A DNA stretch of 24,427 bases from Pseudomonadota bacterium (GTDB lineage Bacteria > Pseudomonadota > Alphaproteobacteria > Rhizobiales > Devosiaceae): positions 1-24,427 of the forward strand of contig JAEYZJ010000116.1 of the NCBI GenBank assembly GCA_023430705.1, in the 5' to 3' direction. Shown here one piece after another: positions 1 through 7,925 of the stretch. Under the pieces are notes generated by a model. That model saw only the letters and a program-made list of their open reading frames with translations, was not told where the DNA came from and made no database searches. Both the position numbers and the translations under genes were made by a program. The stretch's first letter is position 1. Each line of letters starts with the position of its first letter.

Positions 1-1169
1 GCCTCGATGCAGGCCATCTGCATGCCGAAGCAGATGCCGAAATACGGCACGTCCTTGAGGCGGGCGAAGCGGGCGGCCTGAATCTTGCCGGCCGAACCAC
101 GCTCACCGAAGCCGCCGGGAACGAGGATGCCGTGGATGTGCTCGAGATAGGGCGCCGGATCTTCATGCTCGAAGATCTCGCTGTCGATCCAGTTGAGATT
201 GACCTTCACGCGGTTGGCGATGCCGCCGTGGACCAGCGCCTCGGACAGCGACTTGTAGGCGTCCTTGAGGCCCGTGTACTTGCCGACAATGGCGATGTTG
301 ACCTCGCCCTCGGGGTTGTGCAGGCGGTTCGAGACCTCCTGCCAGGCCGCGAGGTCGGGGGCGGGCGCGTCGGTGATGCCGAAGGCCGCCAAGACTTCGG
401 AATCGAGCCCTTCCTTGTGATAGGCGAGCGGCACGTCGTAGATCGAGGCCACGTCCAGCCCCTGGATCACGGCGCTTTCGCGGACGTTGCAGAACAGGGC
501 CAGCTTCTTGCGCTCGGACTGCGGTATCGGTCGGTCGCAGCGGACGAGCAGCAGGTCGGGCGAGATGCCGATCGAGCGGAGGGTTGCCACCGAGTGCTGC
601 GTCGGCTTGGTCTTCAGCTCGCCCGCCGACGGGATGTAGGGCATCAGCGTCAGGTGCATGTAGACCGCGTGGCCGCGCGGCACTTCGTTGCCAAACTGGC
701 GGATGGCCTCGAAGAACGGCAGCCCCTCGATGTCGCCCACGGTGCCGCCGACCTCGACGAGGACGAAGTCGAAGTCCTCGTTGCCCTCGCGGATGAAGTC
801 CTTGATGGCGTCGGTGACGTGCGGGATGACCTGCACGGTGGCGCCGAGATAGTCGCCGCGGCGCTCCTTGGCGATGATGTCGGAGTAGATGCGGCCGGTC
901 GTGATGTTGTCACGCTTGTTGGCGTGGCGGCCGGTGAAGCGTTCGTAGTGGCCGAGGTCGAGATCGGTTTCCGCCCCGTCGTCGGTGACGAACACCTCGC
1001 CGTGCTGGGTGGGCGACATCGTCCCCGGGTCGACGTTGAGATAGGGATCGAGCTTCCTCAACCTGACCTTGTAGCCGCGGGCCTGCAGCACCGCGCCGAG
1101 GGCTGCCGATGCGAGACCTTTGCCAAGTGAGGAGACCACGCCACCGGTGATGAAAACGTACCGAGCCAT
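1..1169 (-). CDS. pyrG: CTP synthase, 3' end cut off by window
   Basis: This enzyme makes CTP from UTP, ATP and glutamine in the cytoplasm. The reading frame runs leftward from an ATG at 1167-1169 and leaves the window, so 389 residues are visible. The start MARYVFITGGVVSSLGKG carries the P-loop of the amidoligase domain, followed by the conserved DPYLNVDPGTMSPTQHGEVF and DDGAETDLDLGHYERF segments. The last visible residues, GICFGMQMACIE, contain the glutaminase nucleophile Cys380; the rest of the class I glutamine amidotransferase domain lies outside. An AAGG sits just upstream of the ATG. The gene follows secG in the same direction but is separated from it by a strong terminator, so it probably has its own promoter. 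Identification is firm; completeness cannot be judged. Confidence 0.97.
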   Translation of the reverse strand, partial: MARYVFITGGVVSSLGKGLASAALGAVLQARGYKVRLRKLDPYLNVDPGTMSPTQHGEVFVTDDGAETDLDLGHYERFTGRHANKRDNITTGRIYSDIIAKERRGDYLGATVQVIPHVTDAIKDFIREGNEDFDFVLVEVGGTVGDIEGLPFFEAIRQFGNEVPRGHAVYMHLTLMPYIPSAGELKTKPTQHSVATLRSIGISPDLLLVRCDRPIPQSERKKLALFCNVRESAVIQGLDVASIYDVPLAYHKEGLDSEVLAAFGITDAPAPDLAAWQEVSNRLHNPEGEVNIAIVGKYTGLKDAYKSLSEALVHGGIANRVKVNLNWIDSEIFEHEDPAPYLEHIHGILVPGGFGERGSAGKIQAARFARLKDVPYFGICFGMQMACIE

Positions 1170-1177
1170 GGGCCTTA

Positions 1178-1207
1178 ATCCTATTCCGTCGAAGTTCTGA
1201 TTCTCAA
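1178..1207 (-). promoter_or_regulatory. possible pyrG promoter
   Basis: On the minus strand TTGAGA (1202-1207) and TAGGAT (1178-1183) are 18 bases apart, matching sigma-70-like -35 and -10 boxes at five and four of six positions. It lies between the secG terminator and pyrG. Transcription would begin about two to four bases before the ATG, giving an almost leaderless mRNA, which is a reason for caution. Confidence 0.33.
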
Positions 1208-1237
1208 GGGTGTCGCCGTCATGGTCGGCACCCCACA

Positions 1238-1272
1238 CAAAAAGAAGAAGGGGATGTCGCCATCCCCTTCTC
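1238..1272 (-). terminator. rho-independent terminator of secG
   Basis: GAAGGGGATG (1247-1256) and CATCCCCTTC (1261-1270) form a perfect 10-bp stem with the loop TCGC, extended by one A-T pair. On the minus strand it is followed by TTC and a run of five T (1243-1239). It lies 22 bases past the secG stop and upstream of pyrG. Confidence 0.88.
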
Positions 1273-1293
1273 CGGTTCGCTGTCGCGGCGTCC

Positions 1294-1767
1294 TCAGTTG
1301 GCAGGCGCCGCAGGTTGTTCGGTCGGCGCCGGCGCCGTTTCGGCGGGCACCGGCAGGTCGCTGGCCGCAGGAGCAGCCGGAGCAGCGTCCGCCGGAGCGG
1401 GGACCGCCGGCGTGGTCGATTCCGCCGGGAGCGGCAGCCCCTGGGTCTGCTGCTGCTGCATCTGCTCGAGCGCGTCGAGAACCGTGGTCGGCTGGGTGCC
1501 AGTCTGCTGGGCGGCGCGGTCGAGGATGGAGCTCGTGCCGCGATCGAGTTCAGCAAGAATGGTCAGGCCGATGGCCGAGGCGAAGAACAGTGCAGCCAGG
1601 ATGGCCGTCGTGCGGGTCAACAGGTTCGCCGACCCGCGCACGGTGATCAGACCGTTGGAGTTGGAGGAACCCATGCCCAGGCCGCCGCCTTCGGAGCGCT
1701 GCAGCAGGATGACTGCGATCAGCGCGACCACGATCAGGAGATAGGCGACGATCAGTACGTTGGCCAT
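1294..1767 (-). CDS. secG: SecG, preprotein translocase subunit
   Basis: SecG is the small inner-membrane partner of SecYE and helps SecA-driven protein export. The 157-residue product has two membrane helices (about residues 2-21 and 53-72) joined by the family's glycine-rich loop GGGLGMGSS, with QRSEGG just after the first helix. Beyond residue 75 there is a long tail rich in Ala, Pro, Gln and Glu, which makes the protein about twice as long as E. coli SecG; such tails are seen in alphaproteobacterial SecG. The ATG is at 1765-1767 and its ribosome binding site is weak. It follows tpiA by about 100 bases with a dyad between them and ends in a strong terminator. Confidence 0.93.
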   Translation of the reverse strand: MANVLIVAYLLIVVALIAVILLQRSEGGGLGMGSSNSNGLITVRGSANLLTRTTAILAALFFASAIGLTILAELDRGTSSILDRAAQQTGTQPTTVLDALEQMQQQQTQGLPLPAESTTPAVPAPADAAPAAPAASDLPVPAETAPAPTEQPAAPAN

Positions 1768-1826
1768 TTAACCCAGGCTTTCGATTTCGGTTTGCGGCGC
1801 GTTCTACACGCGCGCCAGCACAAATG

Positions 1827-1868
1827 CCAGCGTCATCCGCCGCCATTTCTGCTGGCGGCGAACGCTGG
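1827..1868 (-). other. nested hairpin between tpiA and secG
   Basis: The outer arms CCAGCG (1827-1832) and CGCTGG (1863-1868) enclose a perfect 8-bp inner stem, CGCCGCCA (1838-1845) with TGGCGGCG (1853-1860). The structure starts 3 bases past the tpiA stop. On the minus strand only a weak T-rich stretch (CATTTGTG) follows, so it could be a leaky terminator or an mRNA-protecting 3' structure. Confidence 0.5.
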
Positions 1869-1870
1869 TT

Positions 1871-2623
1871 TCAAACGGCGGAGATAATGGTGTGGAAGTC
1901 GTTTGCCAAGAGGCTCGCGCCGCCGACGAGGCCGCCGTTCACATTCTCGAGCCGCAGGATCTCTGTGGCATTGGCCGGCTTCATGGAGCCGCCATAGAGG
2001 ATGGGCGTTCGCCTGCCGCCCTCGCCGAAGCGGGAATCGAGTTCGCGCCTGATGGTGCCGTGCATCTGCTCGATGTCCGTCGCGGAGGGTGTGCGGCCGG
2101 TGCCGATCGCCCACACAGGCTCATAGGCGACGACAATCCCCTGCCCCGGCCATTCGGCGGGAATGGAGGCGGCAAGCTGGGCGACGACCACTTTCTCGGC
2201 GCTGCCGGCATCGCGCTCGGCTTCCGTCTCGCCGACGCACACGATTGGCACCAGCCCGGCCGAAAAGGCGGCCAGCGCCTTCTGGCGGACGGTCTCGTCG
2301 GATTCGGCATAGGCGCTACGGCGCTCCGAGTGGCCGACGATGACGTACTGCGCACCGGCATCGGCAAGCATCTGGGCGCTCACGTCGCCGGTAAAGGCGC
2401 CCGAGCCCGCGACGTGGCAGTCCTGCCCCCCGGTGACGATGCCGGCGGGGGCCGCGATCTCGCTCAGGCGTTCGAGGAGTGTCGCGGGCGGGCAGATGAC
2501 GACGGTGCAGCGTGGCGAGACGACTGCCAGCCTCTCGGCGAGGCTGCGGACCTCCCCCAGCGACACGTTCGTGCCGTTCATCTTCCAGTTGCCAGCGATC
2601 AGCGGGGTAATGGTTGCGGCCAA
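1871..2623 (-). CDS. tpiA: triosephosphate isomerase
   Basis: This cytoplasmic enzyme interconverts dihydroxyacetone phosphate and glyceraldehyde 3-phosphate in glycolysis and gluconeogenesis. The 250-residue length is normal. All catalytic elements are visible: Asn12 and Lys14 in AGNWKMNG, His98 in VIVGHSERR, Glu168 in VAYEPVWAIGTG with the flexible loop 6, and the phosphate-binding ILYGGSMKPAN. The start codon is TTG (2621-2623 complement), not ATG; it is supported by an AAGGAG placed 7 bases upstream and by alignment of the N-terminus to the family. It is divergent from ppiD and followed by secG and pyrG. The window's DgoA makes glyceraldehyde 3-phosphate, which this enzyme would handle, though the two genes are not linked in an operon. 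Confidence 0.97.
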   Translation of the reverse strand: MAATITPLIAGNWKMNGTNVSLGEVRSLAERLAVVSPRCTVVICPPATLLERLSEIAAPAGIVTGGQDCHVAGSGAFTGDVSAQMLADAGAQYVIVGHSERRSAYAESDETVRQKALAAFSAGLVPIVCVGETEAERDAGSAEKVVVAQLAASIPAEWPGQGIVVAYEPVWAIGTGRTPSATDIEQMHGTIRRELDSRFGEGGRRTPILYGGSMKPANATEILRLENVNGGLVGGASLLANDFHTIISAV

Positions 2624-2685
2624 CGGACCACTCCTTGTGCTTGCCTATTGCGGGGGATTGCCATAACCCCGCGTCCTGATGTGCC

Positions 2686-2715
2686 TTGCGGCACAAACTC
2701 GACCCTGTCTAGTAT
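2686..2715 (+). promoter_or_regulatory. candidate promoter of the ppiD-trp operon
   Basis: TTGCGG (2686-2691) and TAGTAT (2710-2715) are separated by 18 bases and lie about 43 bases before the ppiD ATG. The -35 overlaps a small dyad, TGTGCC-ttgc-GGCACA (2680-2695). A second dyad, GCGGGG/CCCCGC (2650-2672), lies nearer tpiA. The match is moderate and not proven. Confidence 0.35.
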
Positions 2716-2757
2716 CCGCCGCCCGCCGGGGAGGCGGACGTTGTTGGAATTGTCTCG

Positions 2758-4632
2758 ATGCTTGACGGTTTGCGCCATCTCACGACTACCTGGTTCGGCA
2801 AGATCCTGGGGGTCTTTCTGCTGATCGGCCTGGCCGGGTTCGGTATATCAAACGTAATCCTGCAATTCGGTTCCAGCACGGTTGCGACTGCGGCGGGCCA
2901 GGACATCACGGTCCGGGACTACCAGAGGGCCTACGACGCCCAGCTTAACGCCCTCGCGCAGCGGTTCGGCCGCGTGCCGACGATGGAAGAGGCGATCGCG
3001 CTCGGCGTGCCCGGCGCCGTGATCGACCGGCTCTCCGGCGAAGCCGCGGTGAATAGGTTCGCCGAGGATATGGGCGTAGGCGTGTCCGAGGACCGTCTGG
3101 GCAAGATGCTGCGGGAGGACCCGACGTTCGCCACCGCGCTCGGCCAGTTCGACCGCGATACCTTCAGGCGCGCCCTGCAGCAGAACGGCTATACCGAGTC
3201 CGAGTACTTTGACCTGCAGACCAGGGCGGCGCGACGCCAGCAGCTGGTGAGCGGGCTGCTCGCCGGCGTGCCCGTGTCGCAGACGGCGGTGGAACTCATC
3301 AACCGTTACGCCGGCGACACGCGCTCGATCGACTATTTCGTGGTCAATGCGCAGACCCTGCCCCCGGTCGCCGAGCCGACCGAGGAAGAACTCGCCGCCT
3401 ATCTCAAGGACAACCAGGCGAATTTCCGCACCAAGCCGACTCGCAACGTCGAGTTGCTGGCGCTTTCGCCGGACGTGATCGCCAACAGCAAGACCATCAC
3501 CGACGAGCAGGTGGCGGCCGAGTACGAGCGGACCAGGGAGAACCGTGTCAAGATCGAGCGGCGGACCATCCAGCAGGTCCCGCTCACGACGCCGGAGCTC
3601 GAGAAGGCCTTTACCGACGGTGAGGCCGCAGGCACGCCCCTCGCCGACGTGCTGGCTGCGACCGGCGCAACGCCGCAGGACCTCGGCACGCTCAGCAGGG
3701 CCCAGGTGACCGACAATTCGCTTGCCGAGGCCGCTTTCGGGCTGGGGCAGAACGACTATACCGTCATCGACGGGATCGGTTCCAGGCGGGCCGTGATCGT
3801 GACCGACATCGAGGAAGGCGGGCAGGTCTCTCTCGAGGACTCCAAGGACGAGATCCGCCGGCAGCTGGCGCTGACCGAGGCGCGCGGCGAGTATGGCGAT
3901 ATCCTCGACCAGATCGAGGAACTGCGCGCCGCGTTCCGGCCGCTGAACGAGATCGCCGACCGCTTCGGGCTCGACACCGTCACCCTCTCGCTGACACCGG
4001 GTGCCCCGGAACTGGCAGGCCAGCAGGACCTGACGCCGGAAGACATCAACAAGATCGGCACGACCATCTTCAACGCGACTCAGGGCGAGCTGGCCCCGAC
4101 GATCACGCTAAGTTCGAACCGAGCCATGTTCTTCGACATCAGGGGCGTCGAAGAGGCGCGCGACCAGACGCTCGACGAGGTTCGGGACGCCGTCACCACC
4201 GCCCTGACGGCCCAGAAGACTGAAGAGGCCATCACCGCGCGGGTTGCCGCGATGACCGAAGACCTCAAGGCAGGAAAGTCCCTTGCCGACGTGGCGGCGG
4301 AGATCGGACAATTCCCGACGCTCAGCCAGCCCCTGAAGCGCACCGGAGACGGTACTCCCGTGCTGAACCAGGCCGTCGCGAACGAGGTGTTCAACGGCGG
4401 GCCGGACCACTTCGGCAGCGCGGTGAACGGGGATGGCGACCATGTCGTGTTCCAGGTCGCGGACGTGAACGAAGCCGCCCCGGACCAGACGCCGGAAGCC
4501 GCACGCTATGTCGAGGACACGACGCGCGAGAGCCTCTACCAGGCGCTTCTCGCGGGGCTCAAGGGCGACGCAGGCCTGCGCATCAACCAGCAGGTCATGC
4601 AGCAACTCCTGGACACCGGCACGCTGCAATGA
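2758..4632 (+). CDS. ppiD: PpiD/SurA-like periplasmic folding factor
   Basis: The 624-residue product has the layout of PpiD, an inner-membrane-anchored chaperone with a parvulin-type peptidyl-prolyl isomerase domain that helps proteins leaving the Sec channel (E. coli PpiD has 623 residues). One membrane helix is visible at about residues 13-36, after a short cytoplasmic end, so the bulk faces the periplasm. Next comes a SurA_N-type helical region (about 45-200) with the typical start AAGQDITVRDYQRAYD. The parvulin-like part (roughly 225-365) is weakly conserved; DLGTLSRAQV recalls the family's DLGWFSR signature, so isomerase activity is doubtful and a chaperone role is likelier. The stop overlaps the trpE start by 4 bases (ATGA), tying expression to tryptophan synthesis. 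Confidence 0.88.
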   Translation: MLDGLRHLTTTWFGKILGVFLLIGLAGFGISNVILQFGSSTVATAAGQDITVRDYQRAYDAQLNALAQRFGRVPTMEEAIALGVPGAVIDRLSGEAAVNRFAEDMGVGVSEDRLGKMLREDPTFATALGQFDRDTFRRALQQNGYTESEYFDLQTRAARRQQLVSGLLAGVPVSQTAVELINRYAGDTRSIDYFVVNAQTLPPVAEPTEEELAAYLKDNQANFRTKPTRNVELLALSPDVIANSKTITDEQVAAEYERTRENRVKIERRTIQQVPLTTPELEKAFTDGEAAGTPLADVLAATGATPQDLGTLSRAQVTDNSLAEAAFGLGQNDYTVIDGIGSRRAVIVTDIEEGGQVSLEDSKDEIRRQLALTEARGEYGDILDQIEELRAAFRPLNEIADRFGLDTVTLSLTPGAPELAGQQDLTPEDINKIGTTIFNATQGELAPTITLSSNRAMFFDIRGVEEARDQTLDEVRDAVTTALTAQKTEEAITARVAAMTEDLKAGKSLADVAAEIGQFPTLSQPLKRTGDGTPVLNQAVANEVFNGGPDHFGSAVNGDGDHVVFQVADVNEAAPDQTPEAARYVEDTTRESLYQALLAGLKGDAGLRINQQVMQQLLDTGTLQ

Positions 4633-6140
4633 GTACCGACGGCCAGTACAGCGCCTTCGCGGCCGGCTACGAGGCCGGCCGTGCCCAGATCGTCTTCCGA
4701 CGCGTGGTCGCCGACCTTGAGACTCCGATCGGCGCCTATCTGAAGCTGGCCGAGGGGCGCAAGAACACGTTCCTGCTGGAAAGCGTCCAGGACGGGGCCA
4801 CCCGCGGTCGCTATTCCATGATCGGTTTCGATCCCGACGTGATCCTGCGGGTAGTGAAGGGCGAAGCCAGCATCAACCGCAACGCCGGGATCAGGCCGGA
4901 CGCCTTCGAGCCGGTGGCCGACAAACCGCTGGACGTCCTCCGCGCGCTTGTGGCGGAGAGCCAGGCCGACGTGCCGGAAGGGTTGCCGTCCACCGCGGCC
5001 GGCATCTACGGCTATCTCGGCTACGACATGGTCCGCCAGATGGAAGTGCTGCCCGATCGGCACGAAGACGCGCTCGGGTTCCCCGAGGCAATCCTGATGC
5101 GGCCCTCGGTGCTGGCGATCTTCGATACGCTCAAGGACGAGCTGTACCTGACGGCGCCGGCCTATGTCCGAAGCGGCGTCAATGCCAGGCAGGCGTGGGA
5201 AGCAGCGCAGTCGCGGATCGATGATGCGGTGGCCCGGCTCGGGCGCACCCTGCCCTACACGGCGGCGCCTCCGGAACTCGACCGGATCGAGGTGAAGTCC
5301 AACACGAGCCCCGCCGAATACGCGCAGATGGTCGAGGACGCCAAGGAGTACATCCGGGCGGGCGACATCTTCCAGGTGGTGTTGAGCCAGCGCTTCGAGG
5401 CGGAGTTCACACTGCCCCCCACGGCCCTTTACCGGGCGCTGCGGCGCACGAACCCCTCGCCCTACATGTACATGCTGGATTTCGGCGATTTCGCCGTAGC
5501 GGGCTCGAGCCCAGAAATTCTCGTCAAGGTCGAGAAGGGACAGGTCACCATCCGGCCGATCGCCGGCACCCGTAAGCGCGGCGCCACGCCGACCCGGGAC
5601 AAGGAACTCGCCGATGAGCTCCTGAGCGATCCCAAGGAACTGGCCGAGCACCTGATGCTGCTCGACCTTGGCCGCAACGATGTCGGGCGCGTGTCGAAGA
5701 TCGGTAGCGTCAAGGTTACGGACAAGTTCTTCCTCGAGTACTATTCCCACGTCATGCACATCGTCTCGAACGTGGTGGGCGAACTGGATCCCCGGAACGA
5801 CTTCGTCGACGCACTCGCGGCAGGCTTTCCGGCCGGCACCGTGTCCGGCGCCCCCAAGGTGCGGGCGATGGAGATCATCGACGAGCTCGAGAAGTCGCGC
5901 CGCGGCATCTATGGCGGCTGCGTGGGTTACTTCGGCGCCGACGGAACGATGGACACCTGTATCGTGCTGCGCACGGCGATCGTCTCGAACGGCAGGATTT
6001 ACGTGCAGTCGGGCGCCGGCATCGTCGCCGACAGCAAGCCTGAACTCGAGCAACTCGAATGCGAGAACAAGGCGCGCGCGCTGTTCAGCGCGGCCGAGGA
6101 AGCGCTGCGCTACGCCGGCGAGGCGAGGATCGGGCAATGA
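4629..6140 (+). CDS. trpE: anthranilate synthase component I
   Basis: TrpE uses ammonia delivered by TrpG to convert chorismate to anthranilate and pyruvate, the first step of tryptophan synthesis. The 503 residues end to end match the family. The N-terminal allosteric region has the LLES motif (49-52) used for feedback inhibition by tryptophan. The chorismate-binding core is complete: DIFQVVLSQRFE, AGSSPEILVKVE, IRPIAGTRKRG, LMLLDLGRNDVGRV, HIVSNVVGEL, FPAGTVSGAPKVRAMEII and YVQSGAGIVADS, ending in the usual LECENKARAL. Translation starts inside the ppiD stop (ATGA) with no clear Shine-Dalgarno, so coupling is likely. It is not fused to TrpG, unlike TrpE(G) of rhizobia, and is separated from trpG by a dispersed repeat. 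Confidence 0.97.
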   Translation: MSTDGQYSAFAAGYEAGRAQIVFRRVVADLETPIGAYLKLAEGRKNTFLLESVQDGATRGRYSMIGFDPDVILRVVKGEASINRNAGIRPDAFEPVADKPLDVLRALVAESQADVPEGLPSTAAGIYGYLGYDMVRQMEVLPDRHEDALGFPEAILMRPSVLAIFDTLKDELYLTAPAYVRSGVNARQAWEAAQSRIDDAVARLGRTLPYTAAPPELDRIEVKSNTSPAEYAQMVEDAKEYIRAGDIFQVVLSQRFEAEFTLPPTALYRALRRTNPSPYMYMLDFGDFAVAGSSPEILVKVEKGQVTIRPIAGTRKRGATPTRDKELADELLSDPKELAEHLMLLDLGRNDVGRVSKIGSVKVTDKFFLEYYSHVMHIVSNVVGELDPRNDFVDALAAGFPAGTVSGAPKVRAMEIIDELEKSRRGIYGGCVGYFGADGTMDTCIVLRTAIVSNGRIYVQSGAGIVADSKPELEQLECENKARALFSAAEEALRYAGEARIGQ

Positions 6141-6190
6141 CCTTGGCGCGCCGATGGCGAAGCTCGACCCGTAGGTGCAGCCACCACTGA

Positions 6191-6278
6191 GGCGTCCCCG
6201 CATGGCCGGGACCCTCTGTTCGCCGGGGTTCGCGGCTCGCATCGAAACAGAGATTCCCGCTTTCGCGGGAGTGACCCG
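6191..6278. repeat. dispersed palindromic intergenic repeat between trpE and trpG
   Basis: The 171-base gap between trpE and trpG holds a mirrored structure: a hairpin GTCCC...GGGAC (6194-6212), outer arms CTCTGTT (6214-6220) and AACAGAG (6246-6252), and a hairpin TCCCGC-tttc-GCGGGA (6255-6270). Read on the plus strand, the second half translates as RIETEIPAFAGVT. Strings very like IPAFAGMT are familiar from spurious ORFs in high-copy intergenic repeats of many proteobacterial genomes. No second copy was seen in this window, so assignment to that class rests on recognition of the sequence. Confidence 0.6.
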
Positions 6279-6311
6279 GTGATAGAAGGGCTACAGGGAG
6301 CAAGTGGCCGC

Positions 6312-6908
6312 ATGAGACTTCTCGTCATCGATAACTACGACAGCTTCACCTACAACCTCGTCCACTTCCTCGGTGAACTGGGCGCGGACTCGCAGGTGCG
6401 GCGCAACGACAAGATCAGCCTCGACGAGATCGCCGGGCTGGCGCCCGAGGCGATCGTGCTGTCGCCGGGGCCGGCGACGCCGAACGAGGCCGGCATCTGC
6501 CTGCAGATCATCGACCGCTTCGCGCCCACGACCCCGATACTCGGGGTCTGCCTCGGGCACCAGGCGCTCGGGCAGGCGTTCGGTGGCGACGTGATCCGCG
6601 CGCCGCAGCTGATGCATGGCAAGACCAGCAGCATCCGGCATACCGGCAAGGGCCTGTTCCGCGGGCTCAACTCCGGCTTCGAGGCGACGCGCTACCACTC
6701 GCTGATCGTCAAGCCGGAAACGCTGCCGGAAGCTCTCGAGGTCACCGCATCGACCGATGATGGTCTCATCATGGGCATGCAGCACCGCAGCTATCCCAGC
6801 CATGGCGTGCAGTTCCACCCCGAGAGCATCGCAAGCGAGAACGGGCACGCTATCCTGCAGAATTTCCTGAACCTTGCCCGGGACTTCAACCTCAAGAGGG
6901 CGGCGTGA
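6312..6908 (+). CDS. trpG: anthranilate synthase component II (glutamine amidotransferase)
   Basis: TrpG splits glutamine and passes ammonia to TrpE. The 198-residue product is a single class I amidotransferase domain with the oxyanion-strand motif SPGPATPNEAG (51-61), nucleophile Cys80 in GVCLGHQALGQAFGG, and the His169/Glu171 pair in GVQFHPESIAS. I place the start at the ATG of MRLLVIDNYDSFTYN because this matches the family N-terminus; the in-frame GTG at 6279 would add 11 residues coded by the edge of the repeat. AGGGAG lies 11 bases before the ATG. The stop overlaps the trpD ATG by one base (TGATG). Confidence 0.96.
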   Translation: MRLLVIDNYDSFTYNLVHFLGELGADSQVRRNDKISLDEIAGLAPEAIVLSPGPATPNEAGICLQIIDRFAPTTPILGVCLGHQALGQAFGGDVIRAPQLMHGKTSSIRHTGKGLFRGLNSGFEATRYHSLIVKPETLPEALEVTASTDDGLIMGMQHRSYPSHGVQFHPESIASENGHAILQNFLNLARDFNLKRAA

Positions 6909-7924
6909 TGGACATCAAGGGGGCACTCAACAAGATCGCGGCGCGTCAGGACCTGACTGGCGAGGAAATGCGATCGGTGATGACGACGATCATGGAGGGA
7001 AGCGCGACCCCCAGCCAGATCGGCGCGTTCCTGATGGGCATGCGGGTCAAGGGCGAGACGGTCGGCGAGATCGCCGCCGCGGTCTCGATCCTGCGCGAGA
7101 AGATGGTGCCGGTCGAAGTCGATGCGCCGGACCACGTGGTCGACATCGTCGGGACCGGCGGCGACGGAGCGGAAACGCTCAACATCTCGACGGCAGCCTC
7201 GATCGTGACGGCAGCCGCCGGTGTGCCCGTGGCCAAGCACGGCAACCGGGCGCTGAGCTCGAAGTCCGGCGCGTCGGACGTACTGCAGGCCCTGGGAGTC
7301 AAGCTTGAGCTGACGCCGGAGCAGATCGCCCGCAGCATCCGCGAGGCCGGCATCGGCTTCATGTTCGCGCCGTCGCACCATCCGGCGATGAAGCACGTCG
7401 GGCCGGCGCGCATGGAGATGGGCACGCGCACGATGTTCAATCTCCTGGGGCCGCAGTCGAACCCGGCCGGTGCGCGCCGCTACATGCTCGGCGTCTACGA
7501 CAAGCGCTGGGTCGAGCCGGTGGCAGCCGCATTGCTCGCCAACCGCGCGATTTCTGCCTGGGTCGTGCACGGCGCCGACGGGCTGGACGAACTCTCGACC
7601 ACGGGGCCGAGCTTCGTTGCCTCCATCAAGGGCGGAGACCTGCGCAGCTTCGAAATCACGCCGGAGGACGCCGGGCTGCAGCGCGCCAGCATCGCCGACC
7701 TCAAGGGCGGCGATCCGGCCCACAACGCGCAGCGGCTCCGCGCGCTTCTCGATGGCGTGAAGGATCCCTATCGCGACGTGGTGCTTCTCAACGCAGCCGC
7801 CGCCCTCATCGTCGCGGGGCGTGCCGACACCCTCAAGCTCGGCGTCGACATTGCGGCGCGCGAGATCGATTCCGGGCGCGCCAGGGCGACGCTCGACAAA
7901 CTCATTGCCGTTTCGAACAGCTGA
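6908..7924 (+). CDS. trpD: anthranilate phosphoribosyltransferase
   Basis: TrpD joins anthranilate to PRPP, giving N-(5'-phosphoribosyl)anthranilate. The 338 residues fit the family. The PRPP and metal site is seen as VDIVGTGGDGAETLNIST (GTGGD at 82-86, NIST at 92-95), followed by VAKHGNRALSSKSGASDVL. The anthranilate-binding region FAPSHHPAMKHVGPAR and MGTRTMFNLLGPQSNPAG is intact. I choose the ATG at 6908, which shares its A with the trpG stop; a GTG immediately before it would add a single residue. The next gene, trpC, begins one base after the stop, so the three genes are translated as a unit. Confidence 0.97.
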   Translation: MDIKGALNKIAARQDLTGEEMRSVMTTIMEGSATPSQIGAFLMGMRVKGETVGEIAAAVSILREKMVPVEVDAPDHVVDIVGTGGDGAETLNISTAASIVTAAAGVPVAKHGNRALSSKSGASDVLQALGVKLELTPEQIARSIREAGIGFMFAPSHHPAMKHVGPARMEMGTRTMFNLLGPQSNPAGARRYMLGVYDKRWVEPVAAALLANRAISAWVVHGADGLDELSTTGPSFVASIKGGDLRSFEITPEDAGLQRASIADLKGGDPAHNAQRLRALLDGVKDPYRDVVLLNAAAALIVAGRADTLKLGVDIAAREIDSGRARATLDKLIAVSNS

Positions 7925-7925
7925 T

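Noticed and set aside
132..1130. 332-codon plus-strand frame antisense to pyrG
   Set aside because: pyrG is intact and conserved on the other strand; this frame has no motif or ribosome binding site of its own.
4536..6242. 568-codon open frame on the minus strand across trpE
   Set aside because: It is antisense to a complete, motif-rich trpE; such long antisense frames are expected at this G+C content, and its protein is of low-complexity Arg/Gly/His/Val type with no known motifs.
6141..6311. Possible trp leader peptide and attenuator before trpG
   Set aside because: Short frames here (MAKLDP; the repeat-coded MAGTLCSPGF...) have no Trp codons, and the hairpins belong to the palindromic repeat.
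6279..6311. Longer TrpG starting at GTG 6279
   Set aside because: The added residues come from the repeat edge and are not part of the TrpG family N-terminus; the ATG at 6312 gives the normal length.
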